A stretch of 64,000 nt of DNA from Nocardia niwae NBRC 108934 = DSM 45340 (GCF_001613465.1 NZ_BDCK01000035.1:1-64000), one strand, 5' to 3'. Positions 40,614-49,823 are shown, counted from the first letter of the stretch. Made by a program: numbers and translations. Notes: a model not told the origin generated them from the letters alone.

Positions 40614-42200
40614 TCAGGCGCGGGCCAGCAAGCGACGAACTCGGCCGGGGCGGGCTTGCACCGCTCCCCCGGCCCGGACCGCGGGCTGCCGTAGCCGTAC
40701 CAGCCGATCGAAGTCCGCGGCGGACTCGGCCGGCTCGCGCAGGCGACCCGCGTTGAAGTCCGCGGCCAAGTGCCGCACCGTCTCCTGCGCACAGGACTTG
40801 TTGGTGCCGATGAAGCCGGTGGGCCCGCGCTTGATCCAGCCGGTCACATACGTGCCGGGGACCACGTCGCCGCCCGGACGCTCCAGCACCCGGCCCTCCT
40901 CGTTCGGGACCACCGCGGCCCGCTCGTCGAACGGCACGCCCGGCACGGCGACGCCGCGGTAACCGACCGAGGTGAGCACCAGGCCCGCGTCCAACCGGTC
41001 GGCCTGCCCGGTAGCGACGGCGCGGACGCGGCCGTCCGGATCGGTGACCAGCTCGGTACGGCTGATCTCGAGGCCGGTGACCCGGTCGGTGCCCAGGATC
41101 TCGGTCGGCGCGGACAGGTAGCGGAACACGATGCGCTTGCGCTCGCCCACCGGCCGGGTGCGCACGCTGTGCAGCAGCCGTAGCTTCTGTTCGACATGGA
41201 AGGGCAGTTCCGCGCCGAGTTCGGGCAACTCGCCCTCGACCACGATATCCACATCACAGCCGAGCAGGCCGACGAATTCCGGCACGGTGAAAGCGGATTC
41301 GAGCGGTCCGCGCCGGCCGAGCACGACCACTTCGTCGACCTTGCTCTCGCGCAGCGCCCGCAACGCGTACGGCGCGATCTCGGTGCCGGCCAACGTCGCG
41401 GGGTCACTGGTCAGCAAGCGGGCGACGTCGAGCGCGACATTGCCGTTGCCGACGATCACGGCACGCCGGGCGGACAGGTCGAACACCCGGTCCGCGTAAT
41501 CGGGATGTCCGTTGTACCAAGCCACGAAATCGGTGGCCGACACGGTGCCCGCCAGGCCCTCACCCGGGATGCCGAGTTTGCGATCCGACGACGCGCCGAC
41601 CGCGTAGATCACGGCGTGGAAATGGTCGAGCAGTTCGGCGTGCGAAACGTGCGCGCCGACATCGACATTCAAGTACGAGCCGAACCCCGGCTGCGCCGAG
41701 ATGACATCGAACAGCTCGCCGACCTTGCGGGTCCTGTCGTGGTCCGGCGCGACACCGTGCCTGGCCAGCCCGTAGGGCACCGGCAGCCGGTCGAACATCG
41801 TCACCGACACGTCGGGCTGGGTCAGCAGTTCGTCGGCGGCGTACATCGCCGAGGGACCCGACCCTACGATCGCCACCCGCAGCGCCGTGCGCTCGGTGTG
41901 GATCCGTGCCGCGGGCACCGGTCGCGCCAGCAGGGGGCGCGGCCGCGCCTGCCGGTAGAAATCGGCGTTGATCTCGATGAACGGCTTCTGCTCAGCGGTC
42001 AGCTTCTTCGATGACACGATGGCGTCGACCGGGCACGCGGTGGCGCAGGCGCCGCAGTCCACGCACGCCTTCGGGTCGACGTACAGCATCTCCGCCGTCC
42101 GGAAGTCCGGTTCGTCCGGCGTGGGATGGATGCAGTTGACCGGGCAGGCGTACACGCAGGACGCGTCGCTGCAACAGGATTGGGTGACGACGTACGGCAT
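40614..42200 (-). CDS. fprB: Ferredoxin-fused ferredoxin-NADP reductase (FprB)
   Basis: A 528-residue protein. The N-terminal ~65 residues form a ferredoxin with two cluster motifs (Cys9/Cys10, 15, 19, 23 and Cys46, 49, 52, 56). The rest is an adrenodoxin-reductase-like flavoprotein with the FAD motif VAIVGSGPSAMYAADEL and an NADP-binding VIVGNGNVALDVARLL. This is the architecture of mycobacterial FprB. It would pass electrons from NADPH through its own ferredoxin. The diiron oxygenase gene ends 6 bp upstream, so the two form an operon as Rv0885-Rv0886 do in M. tuberculosis. Confidence 0.94.
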   Translation of the reverse strand: MPYVVTQSCCSDASCVYACPVNCIHPTPDEPDFRTAEMLYVDPKACVDCGACATACPVDAIVSSKKLTAEQKPFIEINADFYRQARPRPLLARPVPAARIHTERTALRVAIVGSGPSAMYAADELLTQPDVSVTMFDRLPVPYGLARHGVAPDHDRTRKVGELFDVISAQPGFGSYLNVDVGAHVSHAELLDHFHAVIYAVGASSDRKLGIPGEGLAGTVSATDFVAWYNGHPDYADRVFDLSARRAVIVGNGNVALDVARLLTSDPATLAGTEIAPYALRALRESKVDEVVVLGRRGPLESAFTVPEFVGLLGCDVDIVVEGELPELGAELPFHVEQKLRLLHSVRTRPVGERKRIVFRYLSAPTEILGTDRVTGLEISRTELVTDPDGRVRAVATGQADRLDAGLVLTSVGYRGVAVPGVPFDERAAVVPNEEGRVLERPGGDVVPGTYVTGWIKRGPTGFIGTNKSCAQETVRHLAADFNAGRLREPAESAADFDRLVRLRQPAVRAGGAVQARPGRVRRLLARA

Positions 42201-42206
42201 ACCGGC

Positions 42207-43223
42207 TCAGGCGACCTTGCTCGTGGCGCGCAGCGGCTCCGACCGGTACCGGGTGCTCGGACCGTCGATTCCCAGCGCCTTCCAGACGGCCTTGGCCACC
42301 GGGTTCATCAACCCGATGTCCTCGGCCAGGGCACGCACATCGCAGAAATAGTCGCTGAAGACCCGCTTGGCCTCCTTCGAGCCGTAGAACAGCTCCTTGC
42401 GAACCGTCTCCGGGATGTCGAACTCGGCGAAGAACGACCGCGGCGGCGTGACGATCGCGCGGCCGAGGATCCACATCACGATCGGCATGGCCAGCGAGAG
42501 GATGAACTTCTGCGCGGGCTTCGCCTCCGGCACATGGTTCTTCAGGAACTCGTGGGCGAAGGAGATGTGGCGCGCCTCTTCCGCGACGTGAATGGCCATC
42601 ACGCCGCGCATGATCGGGTGCACCTCCTCACCCGAGCGCAGGATCTGCTTCTGGATATGGTCGATCGGCTCCTCACCGGCCAGCACGGCCATGAAGAACA
42701 GATTCGGGAACCAGGCGGCCACCGGCGCGCCCAGGTACTTGAACTTGCTGACCAGCGGGCCCATTCCGGGCACGTCCAGCCCGATCCGGTTGACCATCTC
42801 CTGGAACATCAGGGTGTGGTTGTGCTCTTCGATCATCTCGTGGGAGCAGTACCGGAACTCCGGCGATCCGTTGGGCAGGCCGAAGTTGTGGATGACCATG
42901 CCGCTGATCAGGATCGACTCGAATTGCAGGCCGACCTTGGCGATGTTCGCCTGCCGGTACTTGCCGACCGCGATCTTCTGTTCGTCGGTCAGCGCCTGGT
43001 ACCAGGGATGGCGCGCCACGGTGTCGGCGGACGCGGGCAGGATCCAGCGCTCCTCACCGGCGTCGGCGGCGAAGTCGGGGTTGTCCCAATCGATGTCCTC
43101 GAAAGGATCGAAATGCTTGTTGACCGATCCCTCGGAGAGCAGCAGCAGCTTCGCGGCGTACTCCTGCGCCTTCTCCAGATCGGGATCGACGGCTGGTGTC
43201 ACGGCTGCGGACATCGTCGTCAC
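42207..43223 (-). CDS. AurF-like diiron oxygenase
   Basis: A 338-residue protein with the helical layout and metal ligands of the AurF family: a Glu in the LQFESILISG helix, EMIEEHNH, and HVAEEARHISFAHE with Glu and His ligands. AurF itself oxidises p-aminobenzoate to p-nitrobenzoate. The substrate here is unknown. Transcribed with FprB, which would be its reductase. It corresponds to the Rv0885 position next to fprB in mycobacteria. The start is ATG-region 43223; ATG 43214 is an alternative. Confidence 0.88.
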   Translation of the reverse strand: MTTMSAAVTPAVDPDLEKAQEYAAKLLLLSEGSVNKHFDPFEDIDWDNPDFAADAGEERWILPASADTVARHPWYQALTDEQKIAVGKYRQANIAKVGLQFESILISGMVIHNFGLPNGSPEFRYCSHEMIEEHNHTLMFQEMVNRIGLDVPGMGPLVSKFKYLGAPVAAWFPNLFFMAVLAGEEPIDHIQKQILRSGEEVHPIMRGVMAIHVAEEARHISFAHEFLKNHVPEAKPAQKFILSLAMPIVMWILGRAIVTPPRSFFAEFDIPETVRKELFYGSKEAKRVFSDYFCDVRALAEDIGLMNPVAKAVWKALGIDGPSTRYRSEPLRATSKVA

Positions 43224-43246
43224 TGCCTCTCCTCGATGGAACCATT

Positions 43247-43265
43247 TAACTGTATCCCATAGTTA
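43247..43265. promoter_or_regulatory. Imperfect dyad upstream of the diiron oxygenase
   Basis: taact and agtta arms flank a 9-bp centre, 23 bp upstream of the gene. This AT-rich patch in a GC-rich surrounding probably holds the promoter and perhaps a repressor site. Confidence 0.4.
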
Positions 43266-43301
43266 CACCAACGGAGAGTCACGTCAACCCAGCAGTTGCT
43301 A

Positions 43302-43350
43302 GGGCCGCCCGGCGATGCGCGCCCTCATCACGCGCACCGCCGGACGGCCC
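43302..43350 (-). terminator. Long hairpin after the second Hsp70-like gene
   Basis: gggccgcccggcg pairs with cgccggacggccc with one mismatch, and an inner tgcgcg pairs with cgcgca. It lies 28 bp past the Hsp70-like stop and before the diiron oxygenase promoter. Confidence 0.65.
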
Positions 43351-43377
43351 CGGTTCATCGCAGCCCTGACCGGGCGC

Positions 43378-44523
43378 CTAACTCACCAGCACCCCGTCAC
43401 CGGCCGCCAGGATCGACGTTCCGAAACCGAATACCGCCGACATGCTCGTGACGACGACCACCCGGCCCAGCCTGCGCCGGGTTCGCCGCGACAACATCAG
43501 GGCGCGCGTGGCAGCACGACGACGCACGCGCCTGCGCCTGGCCCGGCGCTGCTCGGCCACCGCCTCGGCCACCACCGCCGCCCTCCGGCCGATGATCGCG
43601 GCGCCGTCGGCGGTGGTTCGCTCGGGATCCGCGGCCGCGATCACCGGCCTGGCCAGTTCCGCGGCGAGCACCTCGGCCACCTCCGCCGGCCGCGCCGCCC
43701 CGCCGACCACCAGGACCCGATCGACATCGGCCATGGTGACGTCCGCCACTCGCAGGCAGCGGTAGACGAGTTCGAGGGATTCCCGGACATGCCGGACGCG
43801 GAGTTCTCCGGCGATCGTGTCGGCCACCACCTCCGAGACCGAGGACGAAGGCGAGGACAGGCCCTGCCCGGCACGCTCGGCGATCAACGCACCGAACGCG
43901 CGGCCGCCGAATTCCGTGGAACGCAGCGGAACGCCGACGATCGGGTTGCTCGGACATCCCGCGCCCACCCGGACCAAGGTGACGTCGAGCCCCGCGCCGC
44001 CGAGATCGTAGACCAGGGTCAACCCCGGCATCAGCGGTCCGCGATCGGCTTCCAGCCAGGCCGCCGCCGCGACGGGTTCGGCGACCAGCGCGACCTGCGT
44101 GAGTTCGACGCCGTCGAGCGCCGCGCGCAACGCGTCCACCTGCTCATCGGCGTAGCGGGCGGGATAGGTCACCGCGATGCCGAGGCCGGTGCCGCACCCC
44201 GGATGATCCCGCAGCACCTCGTCGATCAGGCACTTGGCCACCGTGGCGACTAGGTCGGCCGGTGCGAGCGCGCGATTGCCCACCCGCGCCCACGTGCTGG
44301 AACGCTGCGTGAGGTCGGCGAACTCGGTCACCGCGCGGCCGTGCCGGGGAATCATGCCGACCCGGGCGACGCCGGTGCTGTCGAAGGTCAGCGTGGTGCG
44401 GCGCGTGATGGTCTGCGCCCGCTGCGTTTTGCGTCGTCCCGGCGGAGCCTTGGCCGAACCTTCCTCCGCGAGAACCGAAACCGTGTTCACCGTACCGATG
44501 CTCAACCCGAGACCAACCGCCAT
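43378..44523 (-). CDS. Membrane-anchored Hsp70-ATPase-like protein, short form
   Basis: From ATG 44523 the protein has 381 residues. It opens like its larger relative (MAVGLGLSIGTVNTVSVLAE), carries TLVYDLGGAGLDVTLVRVG and VLVVGGAARPAEVAEVL, and so has the Hsp70/actin ATPase fold. A highly basic stretch (RRARRRRVRRRAATRAL) precedes one hydrophobic segment at the extreme C-terminus (about residues 353-375). No substrate-binding domain is present. GTG 44640 would add 39 basic residues. The start is chosen by alignment with the other Hsp70-like protein. Confidence 0.75.
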   Translation of the reverse strand: MAVGLGLSIGTVNTVSVLAEEGSAKAPPGRRKTQRAQTITRRTTLTFDSTGVARVGMIPRHGRAVTEFADLTQRSSTWARVGNRALAPADLVATVAKCLIDEVLRDHPGCGTGLGIAVTYPARYADEQVDALRAALDGVELTQVALVAEPVAAAAWLEADRGPLMPGLTLVYDLGGAGLDVTLVRVGAGCPSNPIVGVPLRSTEFGGRAFGALIAERAGQGLSSPSSSVSEVVADTIAGELRVRHVRESLELVYRCLRVADVTMADVDRVLVVGGAARPAEVAEVLAAELARPVIAAADPERTTADGAAIIGRRAAVVAEAVAEQRRARRRRVRRRAATRALMLSRRTRRRLGRVVVVTSMSAVFGFGTSILAAGDGVLVS

Positions 44524-45068
44524 CGCAATCCACCCGATCGCCGTGCCGATTTGCTTCGAACGCCGTTTAGGCAACCACTCCGCGATCTTCGTGCCAAGTC
44601 CGGACAACCGATTGTCCGCAAGCCGCCTGTGCTTCGCCACGCCGTTCCCGCGATCTCCGGGGCGCTCACCTGGCCATGCGGCGCTGCACAGGCCGTCCAG
44701 TCGGGTTTCCTTGGGACACGCGCGGATCGATCATGCCCGGTGGAGGTTTGCCGGTTTCCGGCTATCGCAGGGGCCTCGCCCCATTGATAGCGCTCCACAT
44801 GCGGAGACTCTCCTTGATGTGACCACCCGGACCGGTGCCGACAGTTAGCCGATCAGATTGGGACGCCGGACCGGCAGCAGCAACCGACATCAGCACCGCT
44901 CGCCGGGGGCCGAGAGGACCGTCCGCACCGCTGCCACATCGCCACCCGCCCTGGATCCGCACGGGAGCGCGTGGAGAGCCCCGTCGCCACTCCCACTTCG
45001 ACGAGCGCAGCAATCTTTCAGCGCCGCGCTCGTTCGCACTCCCTGGATGCGATTGCCCGCGAAAATAC
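44524..45068. other. Intergenic region, no gene supported
   Basis: About 430-545 bp between the Hsp70-like and cysA genes, depending on the Hsp70 start. A hairpin at 44761-44791 (gctatc...gatagc with an inner ggggc-gcccc) could be a terminator for the cysA operon. No open frame has convincing coding character. Confidence 0.45.
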
Positions 45069-46064
45069 CTAGTGGGCGGGAAGTTCCGGAATCCGGGTGG
45101 CACGGACATACACCGTCTCACCATCCGACAGCCGCAGCGCTTCGGCGTCCCCGCGGGTGACCTGCGCGGCGAACAAGTCGCCGGTCGCCGCGTTGCGCAG
45201 CTCCACGCGCACCTCGAAGCCGAGATGCACCACGCGCTCGACCGTCGCCCTGGTGACACCCGCGGACTCCGCGGTGCCCTCGTGCTCGGCGAGCGCCATG
45301 CCGGGGTCACGACCCACGCGAATGTCGTGCGGACGCACCAGATGTCCGTTGAGCCGGGCCACCGCACCGAGGAACGACATGACGAATTCGTTGGCCGGCC
45401 GGTCGTACACGTCCTCCGGAGTGCCGATCTGCTCGATGCGGCCTTTGTTCATCACCGCGATCCGGTCGGCGACGTCCAGCGCCTCCTCCTGGTCGTGGGT
45501 GACCAGCACGGTGGTCACGTGGACCTCTTCGTGCAGCCTGCGCAGCCAGGTTCGAAGATCGGCACGGACTTTGGCGTCCAGCGCGCCGAACGGTTCGTCC
45601 AGCAGCAGCACCTGCGGATCGACGGCGAGCGCGCGGGCCAGTGCCATGCGCTGGCGCTGGCCGCCCGACAGCTGCGCCGGGTAGCGGTGCTGGAACCCGT
45701 CCAGGCCGACGATGCCGAGCAAATCGTCGACGCGCTTGCTGATCTCGTTCTTGGGGCGCTTGCGGATCTTCAGGCCGAACGCCACATTGTCGCGCACGGT
45801 CATGTGCTTGAACGCCGCGTAATGCTGGAACACGAAGCCGATGTCGCGCTTCTGCGGCGGCACCCGGGTGACGTCGCGTCCCGCGATGCTGACCACACCG
45901 GAGTCCAGCGACTCCAGTCCGGCGATCGAGCGCAGCAGCGTCGACTTGCCCGAGCCGGAAGGCCCTAGCAGCGCGGTGAGTTCGCCGGAAGGAATGTCGA
46001 TGGTCACGTCATCGAGGGCCGCGAACGTGCCGTAGTTCTTGTTCGCGTTGGTCACGGTGATCAC
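45069..46064 (-). CDS. cysA: Sulfate/thiosulfate ABC importer ATPase CysA
   Basis: A 331-residue protein. Walker A GPSGSGKS is at residues 34-41, the signature LSGGQRQR is present, Walker B is VLLLDEPFGALD, and a switch His lies in VTHDQEEALD. The C-terminal ~90 residues are a TOBE-like regulatory domain. It powers sulfate uptake with CysT, CysW and the binding protein. It starts at GTG 46064, overlapping the cysW stop. It is the last gene of the four-gene operon. Confidence 0.95.
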   Translation of the reverse strand: MITVTNANKNYGTFAALDDVTIDIPSGELTALLGPSGSGKSTLLRSIAGLESLDSGVVSIAGRDVTRVPPQKRDIGFVFQHYAAFKHMTVRDNVAFGLKIRKRPKNEISKRVDDLLGIVGLDGFQHRYPAQLSGGQRQRMALARALAVDPQVLLLDEPFGALDAKVRADLRTWLRRLHEEVHVTTVLVTHDQEEALDVADRIAVMNKGRIEQIGTPEDVYDRPANEFVMSFLGAVARLNGHLVRPHDIRVGRDPGMALAEHEGTAESAGVTRATVERVVHLGFEVRVELRNAATGDLFAAQVTRGDAEALRLSDGETVYVRATRIPELPAH

Positions 46065-46867
46065 TTTGCGCCCCGCTTACGTTCGAGGATGGTCATCAGC
46101 AGAAGGGTGACGAGGGCGATGCCCATCAGCAAGGTCGCGGCGGAGTAGGCGCCGAAGGTGTTGTGGTCGTTGATGTAGCGGCCGTGCACGAGCAGCGTCA
46201 GCGTCTGCGACTTACCCGGCAGCGCGGAGGACACCATGATCACGGCGCCGAACTCGCCGAGCGCGCGGGCCACGGTGAGCACCACGCCGTAGGTCAGGCC
46301 CCATCGGATCGCGGGAAGCGTGATCCGCCAGAACGTCTGCCACTTCGACGCGCCCAGGGTGGCCGCGGCCTGCTCCTGATCGTCGCCGATCTCGTGCAGC
46401 ACCGGCTCGACCTCGCGTACCACGAATGGCAGCGTGACGAAGATGGTGGCGATCACCATGCCCGGCAGATTGAAGATGACCTTGAAGCCCACGTCCTCCA
46501 GGCCGCCGAACCACCCGCCCGCGCCCCAGAGCAGGATCAGCGACACACCGACCACCACGGGCGAGACCGCGAACGGCAGGTCCACGATGCCCTGAACCAG
46601 GTTGCGCCCCGGGAATTTACCGCGAACCAGCGCGAGCGCCGTCACGATGCCGAAGATCACGTTCACCGGGACGGTGATCGCGACGATCAGCAGTGACAGC
46701 TGGAATGCCGAGATCGCTGCCGGCGTGGTGATCGAGTCGACGAACGCGCCGATACCCCGCTCGAACGTGCGCCACAGGATGATGACCAGCGGCAGGACCA
46801 GCAGCACGAACAGATAGCCGAGCGCCACCGTCCGCAACGAGATGCGGGTGAGCGGATGCAGTTTCAT
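46061..46867 (-). CDS. cysW: Sulfate ABC importer permease CysW
   Basis: A 268-residue protein with about six hydrophobic helices and the EAA loop region (DDQEQAAATLGASKWQTFWR, then ITLPAI) that docks on CysA. It pairs with CysT to form the membrane channel. ATG 46867 lies 67 bp after the cysT stop. The four-base overlap with cysA implies coupled translation. Confidence 0.94.
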   Translation of the reverse strand: MKLHPLTRISLRTVALGYLFVLLVLPLVIILWRTFERGIGAFVDSITTPAAISAFQLSLLIVAITVPVNVIFGIVTALALVRGKFPGRNLVQGIVDLPFAVSPVVVGVSLILLWGAGGWFGGLEDVGFKVIFNLPGMVIATIFVTLPFVVREVEPVLHEIGDDQEQAAATLGASKWQTFWRITLPAIRWGLTYGVVLTVARALGEFGAVIMVSSALPGKSQTLTLLVHGRYINDHNTFGAYSAATLLMGIALVTLLLMTILERKRGAK

Positions 46868-46934
46868 CGCGACCGCTCCGTCCCGCGAGAATGTCCGCGC
46901 TCCGGCGACGCCGGGCGCTGTGCGCGATCGTGTC

Positions 46935-47828
46935 TCATCGAGTCGCCTGCTCCTTGCGCGCGCTGCGTTCGGCGAGCAGCCGCAGCACCAGCAGCGTCGC
47001 GAACGAGATGGCCAGCAGCGCGACCGATACCGCCGCCGCGTTCACCGGCCGGTCGATCTCGATCTGCTTCTGGATGTACTGGGAGGCCATCTCGGTCTTG
47101 CGCGGGATCGCGCCGCCGATCAGGACCACCGAGCCGTACTCGCCGATGGCGCGGGCGAACGCCAGCCCGCCACCGCTGATGATCGCCGGCGTCAGTGCGG
47201 GCAGCACGATCCGGCGGAACGTGGTCCAGTTGTTCGCGCCCAGCGAAAGCGCGGCCTGCTCCACCTCACGGTCGGCCTCGATCAGCACCGGCTGCACCGA
47301 ACGCACCACGAACGGCAGCGTGACGAACGCCAGCGCGACCACCAGGCCCGGCTGGGTAGCGTTCAAGTGGATGTCGACCGGGCTCTGCGGACCGTACAGC
47401 GACAGCAGCACGATGCTGGCCACGATGGTCGGCAGCGCGAACGGCAGGTCGATCAGCGCGTTGACGACGCCTTTGCCGGGGAACCGGTCGCGGACCAGCA
47501 CCCAGGCGATCAGCGTGCCCATCACCACGTTGATCACCGCCACCACCACCGAGACCAGCACGGTGATGCGCAGCGAGTCCAGCGCGGCAGGCGCGGTGAC
47601 GGCGTCCCAGAAACCAGACCACCCGTCCTCGAAGCTCGTCACGGTGAGCGCCGCCAACGGCAGCAGCACGATGATGCTCAGCCACAGCACCGCGGTGGCG
47701 ATGCCCAGCGGGCCCACCGAGCCGGTGACGCGCAGCCACGACCAGTTCCAGCGGCGGTCCGGACGCGCGGGGTCGGAGACGCCGGGACCGGCTGCCTGCG
47801 CGGTCCCGGCGTTACTGCTCGTAGTCAC
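46935..47828 (-). CDS. cysT: Sulfate ABC importer permease CysT
   Basis: A 297-residue protein with about six helices after a ~40-residue N-terminal extension. Its EAA loop (DREVEQAALSLGANNWTTFR, then RIVLPAL) marks it as a binding-protein-dependent permease. It starts at GTG 47828, 36 bp after the binding-protein gene. It is the CysT partner of CysW by order and sequence. Confidence 0.94.
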   Translation of the reverse strand: MTTSSNAGTAQAAGPGVSDPARPDRRWNWSWLRVTGSVGPLGIATAVLWLSIIVLLPLAALTVTSFEDGWSGFWDAVTAPAALDSLRITVLVSVVVAVINVVMGTLIAWVLVRDRFPGKGVVNALIDLPFALPTIVASIVLLSLYGPQSPVDIHLNATQPGLVVALAFVTLPFVVRSVQPVLIEADREVEQAALSLGANNWTTFRRIVLPALTPAIISGGGLAFARAIGEYGSVVLIGGAIPRKTEMASQYIQKQIEIDRPVNAAAVSVALLAISFATLLVLRLLAERSARKEQATR

Positions 47829-47864
47829 AGTCGTCCAGTATCCGGTGTAACGGGGGTCACCTGG

Positions 47865-48911
47865 TCACTTGGTCGCGTTGTCGTAGATGACGGCGACCGA
47901 GCCGGTGTTCGCGGTGAACAGGTCCTTGTCCACGGTCTTCCAGCCACCGAGGTCGGCGATCGTCCACAGCTTCTGCGGGGTCGGGAAGTCCTTGGCGTAG
48001 TCGGCGGCGACCTTCGGATCGACCGGACGGAAACCGGCGGCGGCCCAGGCCTTCTGCCCCTCGGCGGTGAACAGGAAGTCGCGGAAGGCGACGGCCTTCT
48101 GCTGGTTCTTGCTGTTCTTCAGCACGGCGACCGGGTTCTCGATCTTGAACGTGACCGGCGGGACCAAGTGCTCGATCGGATCACCGTTGCGCTCGGAGAA
48201 GATCGCCTCGTTCTCGTAGCTCAGCAGCACGTCACCGGTGCCCTGCAGGAAGGTCTCGGTCGCTTCGCGGCCGGACTTGGGCTGCACCTTCACGTGCTCC
48301 TTGGAGACCAGCTTGCTCAGGTAGTCCAGGCCTGCCTGCGGGTTCTTGCCGCCGTCGCTCTTGGCCGCGTACGGCGCGAGCAGGTTCCACTTGGCCGACC
48401 CGGAGCTGAACGGGTTCGGGGTGACCACCTCGACGCCCGGCTTCAGCAGGTCGTCCCAATCCTTGATGCCCTTGGGGTTGCCTTTGCGCACGACGATCGC
48501 GACCACCGACCCGAACGGGATGCCCTTGGTGGCGTCGGCGTTCCAGCTCGCGTCCACCAGGCCCGCGTCGACCAGGCGGGTGATGTCCGGCTCGACCGAG
48601 AAGTTGACCACGTCGGCCTCGGCGCCGTCCTTCACCTTGCGGGACTGGTCACCGGAGGCGCCGTAGGACTGCTGGATCTGGACGCCCTTGCCCTGTTCGG
48701 TCTTGTTGAACTCGGGGATCACCTTGTCGAAGCCGGGCTTCGGCACGGCGTAGGCGTAGAGGTTCAGGGTGCCGCCGCTGCCATCGGAAGCGCCTCCCCC
48801 GACCGTATCGCTGGCTCCGCCGCCGCACGCGGTTAGCGCGACCGCCGCGAGTGCGGCGAGGGCAACGGCGCTGTAGCGTCGGCGCGGCGAAAGCCAAGAT
48901 TTGCGAGCCAT
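47865..48911 (-). CDS. subI: Sulfate-binding lipoprotein (SubI/Sbp)
   Basis: A 348-residue protein. The signal peptide ends in the lipobox LTAC with the lipidated Cys29, followed by GGGASDT. The mature part has the two-lobe sulfate-binding-protein pattern, including QSYGASGDQSRKVKDGAEAD near the ligand site. It is anchored outside the membrane and delivers sulfate to CysTW. ATG 48911 begins the signal peptide. It is first in the subI-cysT-cysW-cysA operon, the same order as Rv2400c-Rv2397c. Confidence 0.95.
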   Translation of the reverse strand: MARKSWLSPRRRYSAVALAALAAVALTACGGGASDTVGGGASDGSGGTLNLYAYAVPKPGFDKVIPEFNKTEQGKGVQIQQSYGASGDQSRKVKDGAEADVVNFSVEPDITRLVDAGLVDASWNADATKGIPFGSVVAIVVRKGNPKGIKDWDDLLKPGVEVVTPNPFSSGSAKWNLLAPYAAKSDGGKNPQAGLDYLSKLVSKEHVKVQPKSGREATETFLQGTGDVLLSYENEAIFSERNGDPIEHLVPPVTFKIENPVAVLKNSKNQQKAVAFRDFLFTAEGQKAWAAAGFRPVDPKVAADYAKDFPTPQKLWTIADLGGWKTVDKDLFTANTGSVAVIYDNATK

Positions 48912-49467
48912 CGGGGTGGACCTTTCTTGCGGACCGCCATTTCTCCGGTAGAACATCGGTGGCGGCGACCATCTTCTTGGTTCAGCAGACCTGCCGGGTC
49001 GAGCGATACGGCAGCGGCGACTATCGGCCCCAACGGGCCGCCTGGAGGCGGGCACATCTGCGAGAAGCGCGCCAGTCTGCTGGGAAACGAGACGCGGACG
49101 TGCCCGGTTGCCGATCAGCGACAGTAGACGTCCGCGACCGCGAGATCACCGACAGCAATCAACGCCAATTCATGGCGGACCTGCGGGACGGCGCTCGAAG
49201 ACACGGGCAGACTTTATCAGAGCGAACGACGGAGTTCGAATCGAAGAGTCCCAGGAAGAGGGGGGTTTCATCCCATGACCAGCAGTCCGGATCGCGTACG
49301 CGCCCAGCTCCCCGGCATCAGCATCCGCAGGTGGGAGCATCGCGCCGACCGCACCGCCCTGGTTACTCCGCGGTCACCGACGGGGTTCGACGTGGTGCTG
49401 CGCACACTGTCGGGGTTTGCTGCAAGAACGCCAGCACCGGCTGCTGTCTCCGGCCACAAACCGACCG
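48912..49467. other. Upstream region of the sulfate importer operon
   Basis: About 550 bp that should hold the importer promoter. I looked on the minus strand for a cysteine-codon leader like that of sirA and found none. A short plus-strand frame at 49275-49478 (67 codons) has no homology or ribosome site I trust. Confidence 0.4.
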
Positions 49468-49545
49468 TCAGCGGGTGACCAGCCAGGCGACGACGATGAG
49501 CACGAGCAGGGCGACGAGGGCGAGCTGAACCCGCGAGCGAGGCAT
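49468..49545 (-). CDS. 25-residue single-helix membrane peptide
   Basis: It starts at ATG 49545, which overlaps the TGA of the upstream gene in the ATGA form. It encodes MPRSRVQLALVALLVLIVVAWLVTR: a basic head and one hydrophobic helix. The overlap and clear topology suggest a real, coupled micro-protein, but it is too short to prove from sequence alone. Confidence 0.4.
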   Translation of the reverse strand: MPRSRVQLALVALLVLIVVAWLVTR

Positions 49546-49823
49546 CAGCGCGCCCCGCTCTGCACGGGCGTGCGAGCCTCGGCGGCCTGCTCGGGTTCCA
49601 GCATCGCCGCCGCGCCGGCGGGAGCCTTCCGCACCGGTGCGGGGTGGGCGCCGTACCGGCGATCCAGGATGCGCAGCACAGCACGCAGCACGCGATCGAG
49701 CCCGTAGGCGATGGCGAAGCTGATCGGGACCATGCCCACGAGGACAACCAGGAACTGCGGGATGAACGGCAGTCCCGCCACCCACAGCTCGAAGCCGTCC
49801 CACCACCCTGCGATGCGATGCAC
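49545..49823 (-). CDS. Small membrane protein
   Basis: A 92-residue protein. One long or two short hydrophobic segments lie at residues about 15-48 (FIPQFLVVLVGMVPISFAIA), with a charged, alanine- and proline-rich cytoplasmic tail. It sits between subI and the GH15 gene, where M. tuberculosis has the small Rv2401/Rv2401A genes. Function unknown. It is divergent from the GH15 gene. Confidence 0.65.
   Translation of the reverse strand: MHRIAGWWDGFELWVAGLPFIPQFLVVLVGMVPISFAIAYGLDRVLRAVLRILDRRYGAHPAPVRKAPAGAAAMLEPEQAAEARTPVQSGAR

Noticed and set aside
40887..43262. Long frames opposite fprB and the diiron oxygenase
   Set aside because: They mirror the third-position GC of well-identified genes on the minus strand and lack any domain.
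49275..49478. 67-codon plus-strand ORF
   Set aside because: It has no good ribosome site and no recognisable sequence, and it runs into the convergent small membrane genes. Chance openness is likely at this GC content.
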